Source: Pseudomonas putida
GTDB lineage: Bacteria > Pseudomonadota > Gammaproteobacteria > Pseudomonadales > Pseudomonadaceae
Assembly: GCF_028682175.1 (NCBI RefSeq)
Contig: NZ_JANHKS010000046.1
Span: 1 to 42,178 of the forward strand
Reading direction: 5' to 3'
DNA: 42,178 nucleotides
The position numbers and the translations under genes were made by a program. Shown here piece by piece: positions 1-8,149 of the stretch. Numbering within the stretch: the stretch's first letter is position 1; the number at the start of each line of letters is the position of its first letter. The notes under the pieces were generated by a model. That model was given only the letters and a program-made list of their open reading frames with translations, ran no database searches and was not told where the DNA came from.

Positions 1-47
1 GGGCGATCTTGAGGACGCCCCCGCCGGCAAGCCGTGCTGCTACGGGG
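1..47. repeat. REP-type repeat (family C), truncated by window edge
   Basis: The segment carries the arm GCCGGCAAGCCGTGCTGCTA, which recurs at 12217-12287 and 34184-34256 and, in altered form, at 13214-13299. In complete copies this arm pairs with an inverted copy, AGCAGCACGGCTTGCCGGC. Only the right-hand arm is inside this window. It lies just downstream of the leftward DUF3509 gene, the usual extragenic position for such elements. Confidence 0.8.
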
Positions 48-59
48 ATGAGGTATGCA

Positions 60-380
60 TCAGATACCCACGTTGAGCTGCGGGCGATTGGAGAAATGAT
101 TGCGCGGGGTCAACTGCTTGAGGTCGCCGTCGGTCATGGCCGTGAGGATCTTCACGGCGCTGTGGCCCTGCTCGATGGCGATGCCGAACTGCACGCTCTC
201 GATCAGGCGGCGCAGGCGTTTGGGTGAGTTGCGCTGCTCGGTGCTGATCAGGCGCTTGGCGACCACGCCCGACTCGTTGGACAGCGTCAGCATGATGGTG
301 CCGTCCAGATCCTGGATGCTCAGGTTGACCCGATAGTCTGGGTGAAATGCATCGGTGATCTGTTGAAAAGGGTTATCCAT
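60..380 (-). CDS. DUF3509 family protein
   Basis: This is a 106-residue soluble protein that I recognise as a DUF3509 member, a small Pseudomonas-restricted family of unknown function. The N-terminal block (MDNPFQQITDAFHPDY) and the following IQDLDGTIMLTLS strand region are the family-like parts. There is no signal peptide or membrane segment. The middle (about residues 45-75) is rich in Arg and Leu, and the C-terminus looks complete. It reads leftwards into the family C repeat at the window edge. The region upstream to the next gene is about 400 bases, so it probably has its own promoter. The biochemical role is unknown. Confidence 0.8.
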   Translation of the reverse strand: MDNPFQQITDAFHPDYRVNLSIQDLDGTIMLTLSNESGVVAKRLISTEQRNSPKRLRRLIESVQFGIAIEQGHSAVKILTAMTDGDLKQLTPRNHFSNRPQLNVGI

Positions 381-727
381 GAGCGGTTACCTGATGATCG
401 GTCTGCGTTAGTTGACTTGGGGTCGGTGCGTTTAGTTCTCGACGCTGGATCAACGGTTGGAGAAAACGCACCCGGGTCCCAAGACATTCAACTGCCGTCG
501 AGCCAGAGAAAATGGGGCTTGCAGAGGGTGGAGGCTCGATAATCAGGAACTTGCAGGGTTCGGGCCATTCAGGACGAACGGCATTATCAGCCGCTCGATT
601 AAACCTTTCAGCGATAACGATGTGAACGGGTTCACCGTTATTCATTAATACTTAAGTACTGGCCAATTGCTTCGTAAGTTGCAGGCAAGCACCACTTGTG
701 CGCGGGCTGCCTGCTTTGAGTGCATAT
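381..727. other. Intergenic region with no supported gene
   Basis: This stretch separates the DUF3509 gene from the hpf-like gene; both read leftwards. It should hold the DUF3509 promoter, but I could not fix a convincing -35/-10 pair. An inverted repeat GCAGGCA/TGCCTGC sits at 681-714 without a T-tract. A 90-codon frame on the minus strand (373-645) overlaps the DUF3509 start and has no recognisable family, so I do not call it. Confidence 0.5.
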
Positions 728-760
728 AAAAAGGGCGGGCCTGTTTTCACAGCCCCGCCC
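728..760 (-). terminator. Intrinsic terminator of the hpf-like gene
   Basis: On the minus strand a GC-rich stem (GGGCGGGGCTG pairing with CAGGCCCGCCC, loop TGAAAA) is followed directly by five T residues. It starts about 30 bases past the stop codon of the gene ending at 791. Stem, loop and T-tract together make a textbook rho-independent terminator. Confidence 0.85.
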
Positions 761-790
761 CCTCCATTGATCGATTTATGAAGCCGCTGG

Positions 791-1213
791 CTAGCCGTGC
801 AGGGCTTCGTCTTTTTCCAGAAATTCTTCCTGCAACAGGGCGTCAGGGTTCTCCAGATCGTCTTTGTTGCGCGCGCTGTCGATGGACGTTACACCGCCAC
901 GTTTGCTGCGCAGTTTGCCAAACAGGTGCCCCAGTGCGTGTTCGAGTTTGACGGCGGCGCCGTCCACGGCCTGATCGAGGGAATCGGCCTTATGGGTGAC
1001 GGATACGGGTTGGTGGCCTTTGGGCCGGGCTTCCATCTGGCAGCGGATGTCATGCGGGCCAGGTTTGTCGCCGTTCTCGTCGCGGATGTGGACTTCGATG
1101 CGGGTGAGGTCTTCTTCGTAGCGGTCGAGCGTGCTTTCAACGGTGGTTCGTACCCACTCCTCCAGTCGGATGCTGCTTTCGATGTGGTTATCGCTATTGA
1201 CCTGGATTTGCAT
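791..1213 (-). CDS. HPF/RaiA family ribosome-associated protein
   Basis: This 140-residue protein has the beta-alpha-beta-beta-beta-alpha pattern of ribosome hibernation-promoting factors. It opens MQIQVNSDNHIE, continues with a strand containing IEVHIRDENGDKPG at about residues 45-60, then CQMEARPKGHQPVSV and a helix DQAVDGAAVKLEHAL. The family binds the 30S decoding region and blocks translation in stress or stationary phase. The acidic C-terminal tail (ENPDALLQEEFLEKDEAL) is an extension beyond the core fold. I chose the ATG at 1213 because AAGGGAAG precedes it at good spacing; the frame opens further upstream but that part is not family-like. It is a stand-alone gene with its own terminator, not next to rpoN, so it is probably a second HPF-like paralogue. 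Confidence 0.85.
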   Translation of the reverse strand: MQIQVNSDNHIESSIRLEEWVRTTVESTLDRYEEDLTRIEVHIRDENGDKPGPHDIRCQMEARPKGHQPVSVTHKADSLDQAVDGAAVKLEHALGHLFGKLRSKRGGVTSIDSARNKDDLENPDALLQEEFLEKDEALHG

Positions 1214-1415
1214 AGTTCTTCCCTTACTTTGGCTTGCTCGGGAGAGTCTCGACGAGGATGAATTTCGTCTGCCCTCACTCACAGTGTTGGCGCCGAACGA
1301 AGAACAATTCAACCCCCAAAACGAAAGAAATATTTCATTGCAGAAATAACTTTGCAGGAATTCGAAGCGTGCCGTATCGCGCGAATTACGCTCTGGCAGC
1401 TGTATCACCGCAGAC

Positions 1416-1507
1416 CTGTAGGAGTGAGCTTGCTCGCGATGACGTGCGTTCAGACGCTTGGGTGGCGGCTTGAAAAAAAGCATCGCGAGCAAGCTCACTC
1501 CTACAGG
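1416..1507. repeat. REP pair, family A
   Basis: Two inverted arms, GAGTGAGCTTGCTCGCGAT on the left and ATCGCGAGCAAGCTCACTC on the right, are separated by about 45 bases. The same arms recur at 3997-4087, 14343-14406, 26147-26239 and 29791-29880, with a variant at 7683-7770. It lies between the ends of the upstream region of the hpf-like gene and fecA, in a gap of about 310 bases with no other feature apart from the hpf-side promoter region. Confidence 0.9.
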
Positions 1508-1527
1508 TTATACGTCTGTTTCTGAGG

Positions 1528-3885
1528 TCAAAACGCTACGGACGTCTGCACGTACAACGTCCGTGGTTCGCCTACGTATTTGCCCTTGTTGTTGTCGTCG
1601 AACGAGCGGGTGAAGTATTCGTGGTTGAAGATATTTTTCACCCCGACCGCGACGCTCAGGTCAGACATCTGCGGGCCGAAATCGTAGGCTGCGCGGCTGC
1701 TGAACAGCATGTAGCCGGGGATGCGGCCGGTGCTGCCGTCCGCGCTTTCGGTGGAGGTGTTGGCGTTGTCGGCGAACTGGCTGCTCTGGTACGAACTGTC
1801 CATGTTCAGCTTCCACGGGCCGTCGGTGTAACTTACGCCCAGAGTGCCTTTGTGTTTCGACGAGAACGGCACGCGATTGCCCTTGTTCGGCCCATCTTCG
1901 CGGATGGTCGCGTCCACATAGGCATAGGTGGCGTAAACGTCGAAACCGGACAGCATCGGGCTCAAGCCATCGAGGGCGTAGTTGAGGCTGGTCTCGATGC
2001 CTTGGTGGCGAGTTTCACCGCGCGCAATGACGGTGTCATTGGTCTGGTTGCTCTCGTACTGGTTATCGAAGTTGATGAGAAATGCGCCGATCTCCGCCCG
2101 CAGGTTGCCATTGTCGTAGCGGGTGCCCAGCTCCCAGGTCCGCGCCTTTTCCGGTTTGACTTCGCCTCCAGCCACCCGGTTAGGCATCTGGCTGTACTGT
2201 ACCGAGCCAAACGAACCCTCGGTGTTGGCGTACAGATTCCAGCTCTCGGTCATGTGATACAGCACGTTCAGCGCGGGCAGGGCGGTGTTGTAATCGCCCT
2301 GATATTTGACGTGGGTCAGGTTGTTGGATTGGGCCGAATCGATCATCTCGTAACGAATGCCGGGGGTGAACGTCCACTTGCCGATATCGATGCGATCGTC
2401 GATGAAAAACGCATGAGCTTCTGTGGATCCTCGGGTATCGCGATCATTGCGGCTGTCGGTGCTAGGCAGCAGGTTGAGCGCGGTGTTTTCGCGATAACGC
2501 AGCTCATGACCGGCTTCGTTGATGTAGCGATAACCCACACCGATTTCGTGCTGCGTGCTACCCAATCCGAAGCCCTGGGCGAATCGGGTTTCAAGGCCGC
2601 GCACCCAGTATTCCCGTGGCGACAGCGAAATGAACGAGCCCTGGTCCAGATAGCCGCTGCGCAGGGTCTTGGTGAAGAAGCTGTTGACGGTGAATTCCCG
2701 CGCATCTTCCTGATAGCGATAGCCGATGTTGAACATGGTGCGGCGCCCCCAGAATTTGTCCTTGAGGCGCGTGGACTGATACGGATCGGCGTCGTAGTCG
2801 GCCACGCTCAGGCCGCCCGGCATGTCGGCTTCGCCTTCGTAATACTGGGCTTCGGCGTTCAGGCTGTTGGCTTCATCGATCTGGTATTTACCCTTCAGGA
2901 TCAGGTCGTCGATCTGGGTGTCGCTGTGCTCGCGCCAGTCGCCGCCGCGTACGCCGGAGTACAGAATCGCGCCGCCCAGGCCATTGTCGGCGGTGCCGCC
3001 CGCCAAGAGGTTGCCGGTGGTCTTGAAGCCATCGTGGCTGGAAGACGGGCTGGTTTCGGTCTGGATGCCGCCTTTGACGGTCGGGGCGTCGGGGATGGCG
3101 CGGGTCACGAAGTTGACGATGCCGCCCACGTTCTGCGGGCCGTAGCGCACCGCGCCGCCGCCGCGCACCACGTCTACGGCGTCCATGTTGCCCATGCTGA
3201 TCGGCGCGAAGGACAGTTGCGGCTGGCCGTAGGGTGCGAACGGCACGGGAATCCCGTCCATCAATACGGTCGAGCGTGCTGCCAGGCGAGGGTTCAGGCC
3301 ACGTATGCCGAAGTTGAGCGCCATGTCGTGGCTGCCGGTGCCGTTGTTTTCCGGAGCGTTGACGCCGGGGATGCGGTTGAGCACTTCCCGGGCCGACGTC
3401 GCGCCAGCACGTTCGAACTCTTCGCGGCGAATCACATCCCGCGCGCCCGGGTGTTCGAAGACATTGATCTGCTGCGCTTCACCCAGCCAGTCGCCGACGA
3501 CGCTCGAGGCGCCCAGTTCAATCTGGCCACTGGGCTGTTCGGTGTTGGCCGCCTGCAAGGTAAAGCCTCCCTGGCCGTCACCCTTGGCTTGCAGGCCGGT
3601 GCCTTCGAGCAGGGCGGCCAATGCCTGTTCGGTGGTGTAGTTGCCTTCCAGGCCGCGAGTCTTCAGGCCGCTGGTGACGTTCGAGCCGTAGGAAATCAGC
3701 ACCCCGGCTTCCCGGCCAAACTGGTTCAGCGCGGTTTCCAGGGCCGTGGGTGCGATGTGGTACGCCTTGGCGGGAGTCTCTTCGGCGAAGGCCATGGAGC
3801 CTGCCGTGATCGAAAGGCTGGCGCCGAACAGCACATGGCGCAGGGTGCGCGTCAGGGGCGAGAGAGTGGTCGGTCGGGATGACAT
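1528..3885 (-). CDS. fecA: TonB-dependent ferric-citrate-type receptor FecA
   Basis: This 785-residue outer-membrane receptor imports a ferric chelate using TonB energy; similarity to FecA suggests ferric dicitrate. A signal peptide ends near residue 34 (SMAFA). A periplasmic STN signalling domain follows (about 40-100), which passes the substrate-bound signal to FecR. The plug domain begins near RDVIRREEFERAGATSAREVLNRIPGV-type residues (150-260), with the FGIRGLNPR and VVRGGGAVRYGPQNVGG motifs typical of FecA. The 22-strand barrel runs to a C-terminal phenylalanine (QTSVAF). Length matches E. coli FecA (about 774). The ATG is preceded by AAGGA. It lies downstream of fecR after a 207-base gap holding a REP pair, and should be activated by FecI. 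The ligand is inferred from family, not shown. Confidence 0.9.
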   Translation of the reverse strand: MSSRPTTLSPLTRTLRHVLFGASLSITAGSMAFAEETPAKAYHIAPTALETALNQFGREAGVLISYGSNVTSGLKTRGLEGNYTTEQALAALLEGTGLQAKGDGQGGFTLQAANTEQPSGQIELGASSVVGDWLGEAQQINVFEHPGARDVIRREEFERAGATSAREVLNRIPGVNAPENNGTGSHDMALNFGIRGLNPRLAARSTVLMDGIPVPFAPYGQPQLSFAPISMGNMDAVDVVRGGGAVRYGPQNVGGIVNFVTRAIPDAPTVKGGIQTETSPSSSHDGFKTTGNLLAGGTADNGLGGAILYSGVRGGDWREHSDTQIDDLILKGKYQIDEANSLNAEAQYYEGEADMPGGLSVADYDADPYQSTRLKDKFWGRRTMFNIGYRYQEDAREFTVNSFFTKTLRSGYLDQGSFISLSPREYWVRGLETRFAQGFGLGSTQHEIGVGYRYINEAGHELRYRENTALNLLPSTDSRNDRDTRGSTEAHAFFIDDRIDIGKWTFTPGIRYEMIDSAQSNNLTHVKYQGDYNTALPALNVLYHMTESWNLYANTEGSFGSVQYSQMPNRVAGGEVKPEKARTWELGTRYDNGNLRAEIGAFLINFDNQYESNQTNDTVIARGETRHQGIETSLNYALDGLSPMLSGFDVYATYAYVDATIREDGPNKGNRVPFSSKHKGTLGVSYTDGPWKLNMDSSYQSSQFADNANTSTESADGSTGRIPGYMLFSSRAAYDFGPQMSDLSVAVGVKNIFNHEYFTRSFDDNNKGKYVGEPRTLYVQTSVAF

Positions 3886-3996
3886 GCAGGAGTCCTTTGG
3901 CGAGACGAATAAAGGGGGCTTTTCCTGTCTGTCACGCGAGGGTTGGAAATCAGCTCACCGGGTTTGAAATATTTTTCCACGCTGATCGCCACCGTC

Positions 3997-4087
3997 CTGT
4001 AGGAGTGAGCTTGCTCGCGATGGCGGTGGATCAGTCACAATGCAGGTGAATGCTATGACGCAATCGCGAGCAAGCTCACTCCTACAT
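3997..4087. repeat. REP pair, family A, between fecR and fecA
   Basis: The arms GAGTGAGCTTGCTCGCGAT and ATCGCGAGCAAGCTCACTC face each other as in the other family A copies. The pair ends 9 bases before the fecR stop codon on the + strand, so on the transcribed strand it begins immediately after fecR. A hairpin here could separate fecR from fecA expression. Confidence 0.9.
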
Positions 4088-4095
4088 GGTATGGG

Positions 4096-5088
4096 TTACG
4101 CCCGGCTTTGGACGTTCACCCAATACCGCGTAAATCGCTGCACCTTCACCGGCAGCGCCACTTCGAGCATGTCGAGAATCCGTTCGCTGTCGTTGAGCGG
4201 GTAGCTGCCCGAGATCAGCAGGTCGGCCACTTTCTCGTCGCATTTCAGGTGCCCGCGACGGTAGCGGGAGAGCTCGCCCAGAAAGTCCGCCAGGCGCATG
4301 TGCGAGGCCACCAGCATGCCGTCGGCCCAGGCGCCGCTGCTGCTGTCCACCGGGCGCACCGGGTCCCAGTGCCGGCGGTTGAACACCACCTGTTGCGAAG
4401 CCTTGACCAGCAGCATCGATTCGGTCCGTTCAAACGGGCTCAGTTCGACGCTGCCTGCGAACACGGCCAGTTGCGTGCGTCCGGCCAGCTGCCGCAGATT
4501 CAACCGCGTACCGCTGGCTGCAGCGCGCAGGCTGCCTTCGGCGGTGAGCAGGTGCAGCGGTCTTGGGTCGTTGGCGACGGTCAGCATGATTTCGCCTTCG
4601 AGCAATTTGATGAGTCGCTGACCGTTGTCGAAACGCACGTCCAGCGCGGTGCCGGTGTTCAACTGCAACTGGCTGCCATCGGCCAGTGCCAGTTTGCGGC
4701 GCTCACCGATGCTGCTGCGGTAGTCGGCCAGCATTGGCGGCAGATCGATCCTGTCGCGCATGCTCCAGGCAGCCACCGAACCTGCGCCCAGCAACAGCAG
4801 CAACTTGAGCGCCTGGCGTCGGCTGCTGGAGGCTGGCGCGTTGATCGCTGCGTGAGCCAAAGGCGAGGAGAGGCCGTGCAGGCGCTGATTGACCCGCTGG
4901 ATATGCGCCCACGCGCGCTGGTGATCGCTGTGTCCGTTCAGCCACGCCTGCCAGGCCTGCTGGCGGCCGGCGTCCAGATGGCCGCTCTGCATCTCGATCA
5001 GCCAGTTGACCGCCTGCTCGGCGACTTGCGGGGAGATTTCCGGGCGGTTCATCGAGTCGCCGCCCAGCCCCTGGGCACGCGCGTTCAC
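4096..5088 (-). CDS. fecR: FecR-type anti-sigma factor
   Basis: This is an inner-membrane regulator of a cell-surface-signalling system. It holds FecI inactive or activates it depending on contact with the STN domain of FecA. The N-terminal cytoplasmic part (about residues 15-70, with AVNWLIEMQSG and WLNGHSDHQRAW) is the DUF4880-type sigma-binding domain. One membrane segment lies near residues 93-110 (ALKLLLLLGAGSVAAW). The periplasmic FecR domain follows (GSQLQLNTGTALDVRF, then GEIMLTV). The longest reading starts at GTG 5088, which overlaps the fecI stop as GTGA and suggests translational coupling. An ATG at 5052 with GGGCGGCGA upstream is a plausible alternative start. Confidence 0.9.
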   Translation of the reverse strand: MNARAQGLGGDSMNRPEISPQVAEQAVNWLIEMQSGHLDAGRQQAWQAWLNGHSDHQRAWAHIQRVNQRLHGLSSPLAHAAINAPASSSRRQALKLLLLLGAGSVAAWSMRDRIDLPPMLADYRSSIGERRKLALADGSQLQLNTGTALDVRFDNGQRLIKLLEGEIMLTVANDPRPLHLLTAEGSLRAAASGTRLNLRQLAGRTQLAVFAGSVELSPFERTESMLLVKASQQVVFNRRHWDPVRPVDSSSGAWADGMLVASHMRLADFLGELSRYRRGHLKCDEKVADLLISGSYPLNDSERILDMLEVALPVKVQRFTRYWVNVQSRA

Positions 5089-5588
5089 AGGGCGAAGTAG
5101 CAGCGCATGGCTGCCTTGGTCAGATGGCGTTTCACAGTGGCCACCGAGATGCCCAGCCGTGCGGCGATTTCGCCGTGGGTCAGGCCATCGACCTGAGCCA
5201 GCAGGAAGGCGCGCTTGACCAGCACCGGCAGGCCGTCGAGCAACTGATCAAGCTCTACCAGCGTTTCCAGAATGATCGCCCGTTCTTCCTCGGACGGCGC
5301 CAGCGCTTCGGGCAATTCGGCCAGCGCCTGATAGTAGGCGCGCTCCAGTTCCTGGCGGCGATAGTGATTGCACAGCACGCGCTTGGCGATGGTGGTCAGA
5401 AAGGCGCGAGGCTCGACCAATTGCAGCGTTTCCCGGGCCAGCAATACCTTGACGAACGTGTCCTGGGCCAGGTCCGCCGCGTTGTGCGGGCAGCCCAATC
5501 GCCGCCGCAACCAGCCCGTAAGCCAGGTGTGATGGGCGTTATAAAGACCTTCAACGGTTGGGTTCAGGGCAGAAGGGGCGGTGGACAT
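5085..5588 (-). CDS. fecI: FecI-type ECF sigma factor
   Basis: This 167-residue ECF sigma-70 factor should direct RNA polymerase to the fecA promoter when the receptor is occupied. Region 2 is visible around residues 35-80 (NAADLAQDTFVKVL and RAFLTTIAKRVLCNHYRR). Region 4 lies at 110-160 (LDGLPVLVKRAFLLAQVDGLTHGEIAARLG and SVATVKRHL). There is no region 1 or 3, as usual for this group. It is the first gene of the leftward fecIRA unit, overlapping fecR by 4 bases. A Fur-box-like sequence lies about 60 bases upstream, so iron-replete repression is expected. Confidence 0.93.
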   Translation of the reverse strand: MSTAPSALNPTVEGLYNAHHTWLTGWLRRRLGCPHNAADLAQDTFVKVLLARETLQLVEPRAFLTTIAKRVLCNHYRRQELERAYYQALAELPEALAPSEEERAIILETLVELDQLLDGLPVLVKRAFLLAQVDGLTHGEIAARLGISVATVKRHLTKAAMRCYFAL

Positions 5589-5649
5589 GGACAGCGGCGA
5601 TCCGGGATTGGGCCAGTAAAGGCGGCGATTCTGTCAGACTCTTTTGCAT

Positions 5650-5668
5650 ATGAGAATATTTATCATTA
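5650..5668 (-). promoter_or_regulatory. Fur box upstream of fecI
   Basis: On the minus strand the sequence TAATGATAAATATTCTCAT closely follows the AT-rich 19-base Fur consensus GATAATGATAATCATTATC. It stands in the only strongly AT-rich part of the 211-base region between the two divergent iron loci. By known family behaviour Fe(II)-Fur would repress here. I see only this one box, nearer to fecI than to the rightward operon. Confidence 0.8.
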
Positions 5669-5799
5669 ATATTGCGTTCTTTTGTACGCCGCCCTGGAGC
5701 GGTGTATTTTCGTGCGGTCGATTTCAGGAAGATCACGTCGATGACCCTTCACATTCAATGCCCTTCAGGCATCTGCGCTTTCATCGGAGTTGACGGCTG

Positions 5800-6165
5800 A
5801 TGGACGCTGCGATGGCCCCTGCGCCCGTGCCTGAAAAGCGCCCACGCGCGCCGAAGAAAAGCGCCGCAGGCGAAGTCTCCATGCGCTGGCGGCTGGCAGT
5901 GGCCTCCCGAGTGCTGGCGGCGGTCATCGGAGGCTACGTGTTGGCGTCGCTTGCCAGTGTGTGCCTGGCGTATTTCCTGCCGCTGCTGTTCCAGTCTTCC
6001 CGGGCCGAGGCGGCGGTGCTGTCCATGACCCTTTCCTTCCTGTTCTATCTGCCGGCTGTGCTCTGGTGTTTCGCCTGTCGGACCGCCTTGCGCGCCTGGC
6101 TTGGGCTGCTGGTGCCGAGCGCGGTTTTGGGGGCTGTCTACGCCTGCGCACGGTGGCTTGTGTGA
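5800..6165 (+). CDS. DUF3649 family small membrane protein
   Basis: This 121-residue inner-membrane protein has a basic N-terminus (PEKRPRAPKKSA) followed by three hydrophobic stretches: about 38-65 (VLAAVIGGYVLASLASVCLAYF), 70-90 and 98-120. It resembles DUF3649, a family found beside PepSY membrane proteins in siderophore loci. The exact function is unknown; association with cytoplasmic-membrane iron reduction is inferred from the neighbourhood. The next gene starts with GTG inside its stop codon (GTGA overlap), so the two are almost certainly cotranslated. The start is ATG 5800 with CGGAG upstream; an in-frame ATG at 5812 is possible. It diverges from fecI. Confidence 0.75.
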   Translation: MDAAMAPAPVPEKRPRAPKKSAAGEVSMRWRLAVASRVLAAVIGGYVLASLASVCLAYFLPLLFQSSRAEAAVLSMTLSFLFYLPAVLWCFACRTALRAWLGLLVPSAVLGAVYACARWLV

Positions 6166-7808
6166 AAGAGGGTTTTCGTCAGGCGATGGCCTGGTTGCAC
6201 ACCTGGGCGGGGCTGGTGTTTGGCTGGTTGCTGTTCGCCATTTTCCTGACCGGCACGCTTTCGTACTTCAAGGAAGAGATCACCCAGTGGGCCCAGCCGG
6301 AAATCGTCCCCCACGAAGTCTCCGATGCAGTTGCTGCCGAGCGTGCCCAGCAATGGCTGCAAGCCAACGCCCCGGATGCCAAACGCTGGTTCATCCGCCT
6401 GCCTGACGAGCGCAATCCGGACATCGCCCTGACGTTCAACCCGGCCAAAGGCGGCTTCGAACAGAAATCCCTGGACTCTGTCAGCGGCCAGCCGGTGCAG
6501 GCCCGCGAAAGCATGGGTGGCGAGTTCTTCTATCGCTTCCATTTCCAGTTGCAGATGCCCCATCCATGGGGGCGCTGGCTGGCGTCGGTGGCGGCGATGG
6601 TGATGTTCGTTGCGCTGATCAGCGGGATCATCACCCACAAGAAAATCTTCAAGGAGTTCTTCACTTTCCGCCCGCGCAAGGGCCAGCGCACCTGGCTGGA
6701 CGGGCATAACGCGGTGGCCGTGCTGATCCTGCCGTTCCACCTGATGATTACCTACAGCAGCCTGGTCATCTTCATGACCATGGTCATGCCGGCCAGTATC
6801 CTGACCACCTACGGCAGCAACACCAGCGCATTCTTCGACGACCTGTTTCCGGCGTTCAAGTCAGCCCCGCCGGTCTCTGAAGCCGCGCCGCTGGCGTCCA
6901 TCGTGCCCATGCTCGAAGTGGCCACGCAGAAATGGGACGGCAGCCGGGTAGGGCTGATTACCGTGAACAATCCCGGCAAGGCCAACGCAACCGTGGCTCT
7001 GGGCCGCAATGGCGCCGATCACATTCCTCACGAGCCGGGCACGGCGCTGATGCTCAACGGCGTCACCGGCGAGCTGACCCAAGAGAGCAGCATGACCGCT
7101 GCGTCTCTGCTGCTGGCCGGCGGCATGTACGGGTTGCACATGGGCCACTTCGCCGGGCCGTTGCTGCGCTGGCTGTATTTCCTCGCCGGGATCGGAGGCA
7201 CGGCGATGATTGCGACCGGGCTGGTGATCTGGCTCGGTAAACGTCGGCTCAAGCACGCCAAGTCTGGCGTTTTGCCGTTCGAGTTGAAGCTGGTGGAGAT
7301 GCTCAACGTGGCGAGCATGTCCGGCCTGATGCTGGCGGTGGTGAGCTTCTTCTGGGCCAACCGTCTGTTGCCGGTGAGCTTCGCCGCACGCAGTGACTGG
7401 GAAGTGAAGACGTTTTTCTGCGTCTGGGGTCTGGCGTTGCTGCACGCCTTTGGCCGGGTGTTTTTCCGGGACGGACGCACGGCCTGGCGTGAGCAACTGA
7501 CCCTGGCGGCGGCCTTGTACTGCCTGTTGCCGGTGCTGGATATGGTTACGGCGGGCAGTTATCTTTGGGCGTCGCTCAAGCAGGGGCAGTGGACGCTGGC
7601 AGCGCTGGACCTGACTGCGTTGGCCACCGGAGTGTTCCTGGCGTGGGGAGCCTTGGGGTTTCGCGGTGAGGGGCAGGGCTTGATCGCGAGCAAGCTCACT
7701 CCTACAGGTTCGAGTCGTAAGCAGGATTCTCGCCAGACACTGACCGGTGGGAGCGAGCTTGCTCGCGAAGGCGTCAGCGAAGGCACCGCCGTGCAGGAGG
7801 CCCGCTGA
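6162..7808 (+). CDS. PepSY-associated TM protein, probable ferric-siderophore reductase
   Basis: This 548-residue inner-membrane protein has PepSY-TM architecture. Membrane helix 1 is near residues 8-30 (AWLHTWAGLVFGWLLFAIFLTGTLSYF), then a periplasmic loop, the RYxFHFQLQMPHPWGRW-like motif near residue 125, and further helices around 140-160, 190-215, 325-355, 385-405 and 415-515. Relatives such as FoxB and FpvG act in reductive iron release from siderophores, so that role is inferred. I chose GTG 6162 because it overlaps the preceding stop and gives the family-like N-terminus; the frame is open further upstream. The last 42 residues (from LIASKLTPTG) are largely encoded by a REP pair and are low-complexity and unlike the family. 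The stop overlaps the next ATG. Confidence 0.85.
   Translation: MKEGFRQAMAWLHTWAGLVFGWLLFAIFLTGTLSYFKEEITQWAQPEIVPHEVSDAVAAERAQQWLQANAPDAKRWFIRLPDERNPDIALTFNPAKGGFEQKSLDSVSGQPVQARESMGGEFFYRFHFQLQMPHPWGRWLASVAAMVMFVALISGIITHKKIFKEFFTFRPRKGQRTWLDGHNAVAVLILPFHLMITYSSLVIFMTMVMPASILTTYGSNTSAFFDDLFPAFKSAPPVSEAAPLASIVPMLEVATQKWDGSRVGLITVNNPGKANATVALGRNGADHIPHEPGTALMLNGVTGELTQESSMTAASLLLAGGMYGLHMGHFAGPLLRWLYFLAGIGGTAMIATGLVIWLGKRRLKHAKSGVLPFELKLVEMLNVASMSGLMLAVVSFFWANRLLPVSFAARSDWEVKTFFCVWGLALLHAFGRVFFRDGRTAWREQLTLAAALYCLLPVLDMVTAGSYLWASLKQGQWTLAALDLTALATGVFLAWGALGFRGEGQGLIASKLTPTGSSRKQDSRQTLTGGSELAREGVSEGTAVQEAR
7683..7770. repeat. REP pair, family A, inside a coding region
   Basis: The left arm ATCGCGAGCAAGCTCACTC and right arm GAGCGAGCTTGCTCGCGA form a family A pair in inverted order compared with most copies (outward- rather than inward-type), like the copy at 14343. 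It lies entirely within the frame of the PepSY protein and is translated as IASKLTPTG...GSELAREGVS near the C-terminus. Confidence 0.85.
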
Positions 7809-8140
7809 TGCTTCTGGCCACCTTGCTCTGCTACGTCGGTTTCACTGCGCTGTGCCTGTCCATGAACCGCCACGCCGAGGATCTGCTTGGCGCTTCGCTT
7901 TCAGTTGCACGGAGCCGGGCGGCGAGATGGCTGGGCTGGGGCGTGCTGGCCTTGTCATTGTGGGTCGCTCTGGTTTCGCTAAGCGTGGGGCAGGCGTTGG
8001 TGCAATGGTTTGCCGCGCTCATGGGCAGCGCGTTTGTTCTGGTTTTCGTGATGTCTTATTGGCCAAGGCTGGCCGTGTCGTTGGCGGCAATCGGTGCAGT
8101 GCTCTGCCCGGTGGCTGCCTGCTTTCAACTTCTGGCCTGA
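7808..8140 (+). CDS. DUF3325 family membrane protein
   Basis: This 110-residue protein is almost wholly hydrophobic, with three likely helices: 2-20 (LATLLCYVGFTALCLSM), 40-63 (WLGWGVLALSLWVALVSLSVGQAL) and 68-108. It matches the size and pattern of DUF3325, a family accompanying DUF3649 and PepSY proteins in Pseudomonas siderophore operons. The CLSMNRHAEDL motif after helix 1 is the most family-like part. The ATG shares one base with the previous stop (TGATG). The ECF sigma gene begins 9 bases downstream. The function is unknown; a role as a small subunit of the reductase complex is inference. Confidence 0.75.
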   Translation: MLLATLLCYVGFTALCLSMNRHAEDLLGASLSVARSRAARWLGWGVLALSLWVALVSLSVGQALVQWFAALMGSAFVLVFVMSYWPRLAVSLAAIGAVLCPVAACFQLLA

Positions 8141-8149
8141 GCCCTTTCA

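Noticed and set aside
373..645. 90-codon frame on the minus strand upstream of the DUF3509 gene
   Set aside because: It overlaps the DUF3509 start by 8 bases and its product matches nothing I know; probably chance.
681..714. Inverted repeat GCAGGCA/TGCCTGC
   Set aside because: No T-tract and no rightward gene ending nearby; the hpf terminator is already explained by the adjacent hairpin.
1621..3882. Long open frame (753 codons) on the + strand
   Set aside because: It is exactly antisense to fecA, whose translation has full receptor motifs; the + strand product is Ala/Val/Gly-rich without any domain, a known effect of GC-rich codon bias.
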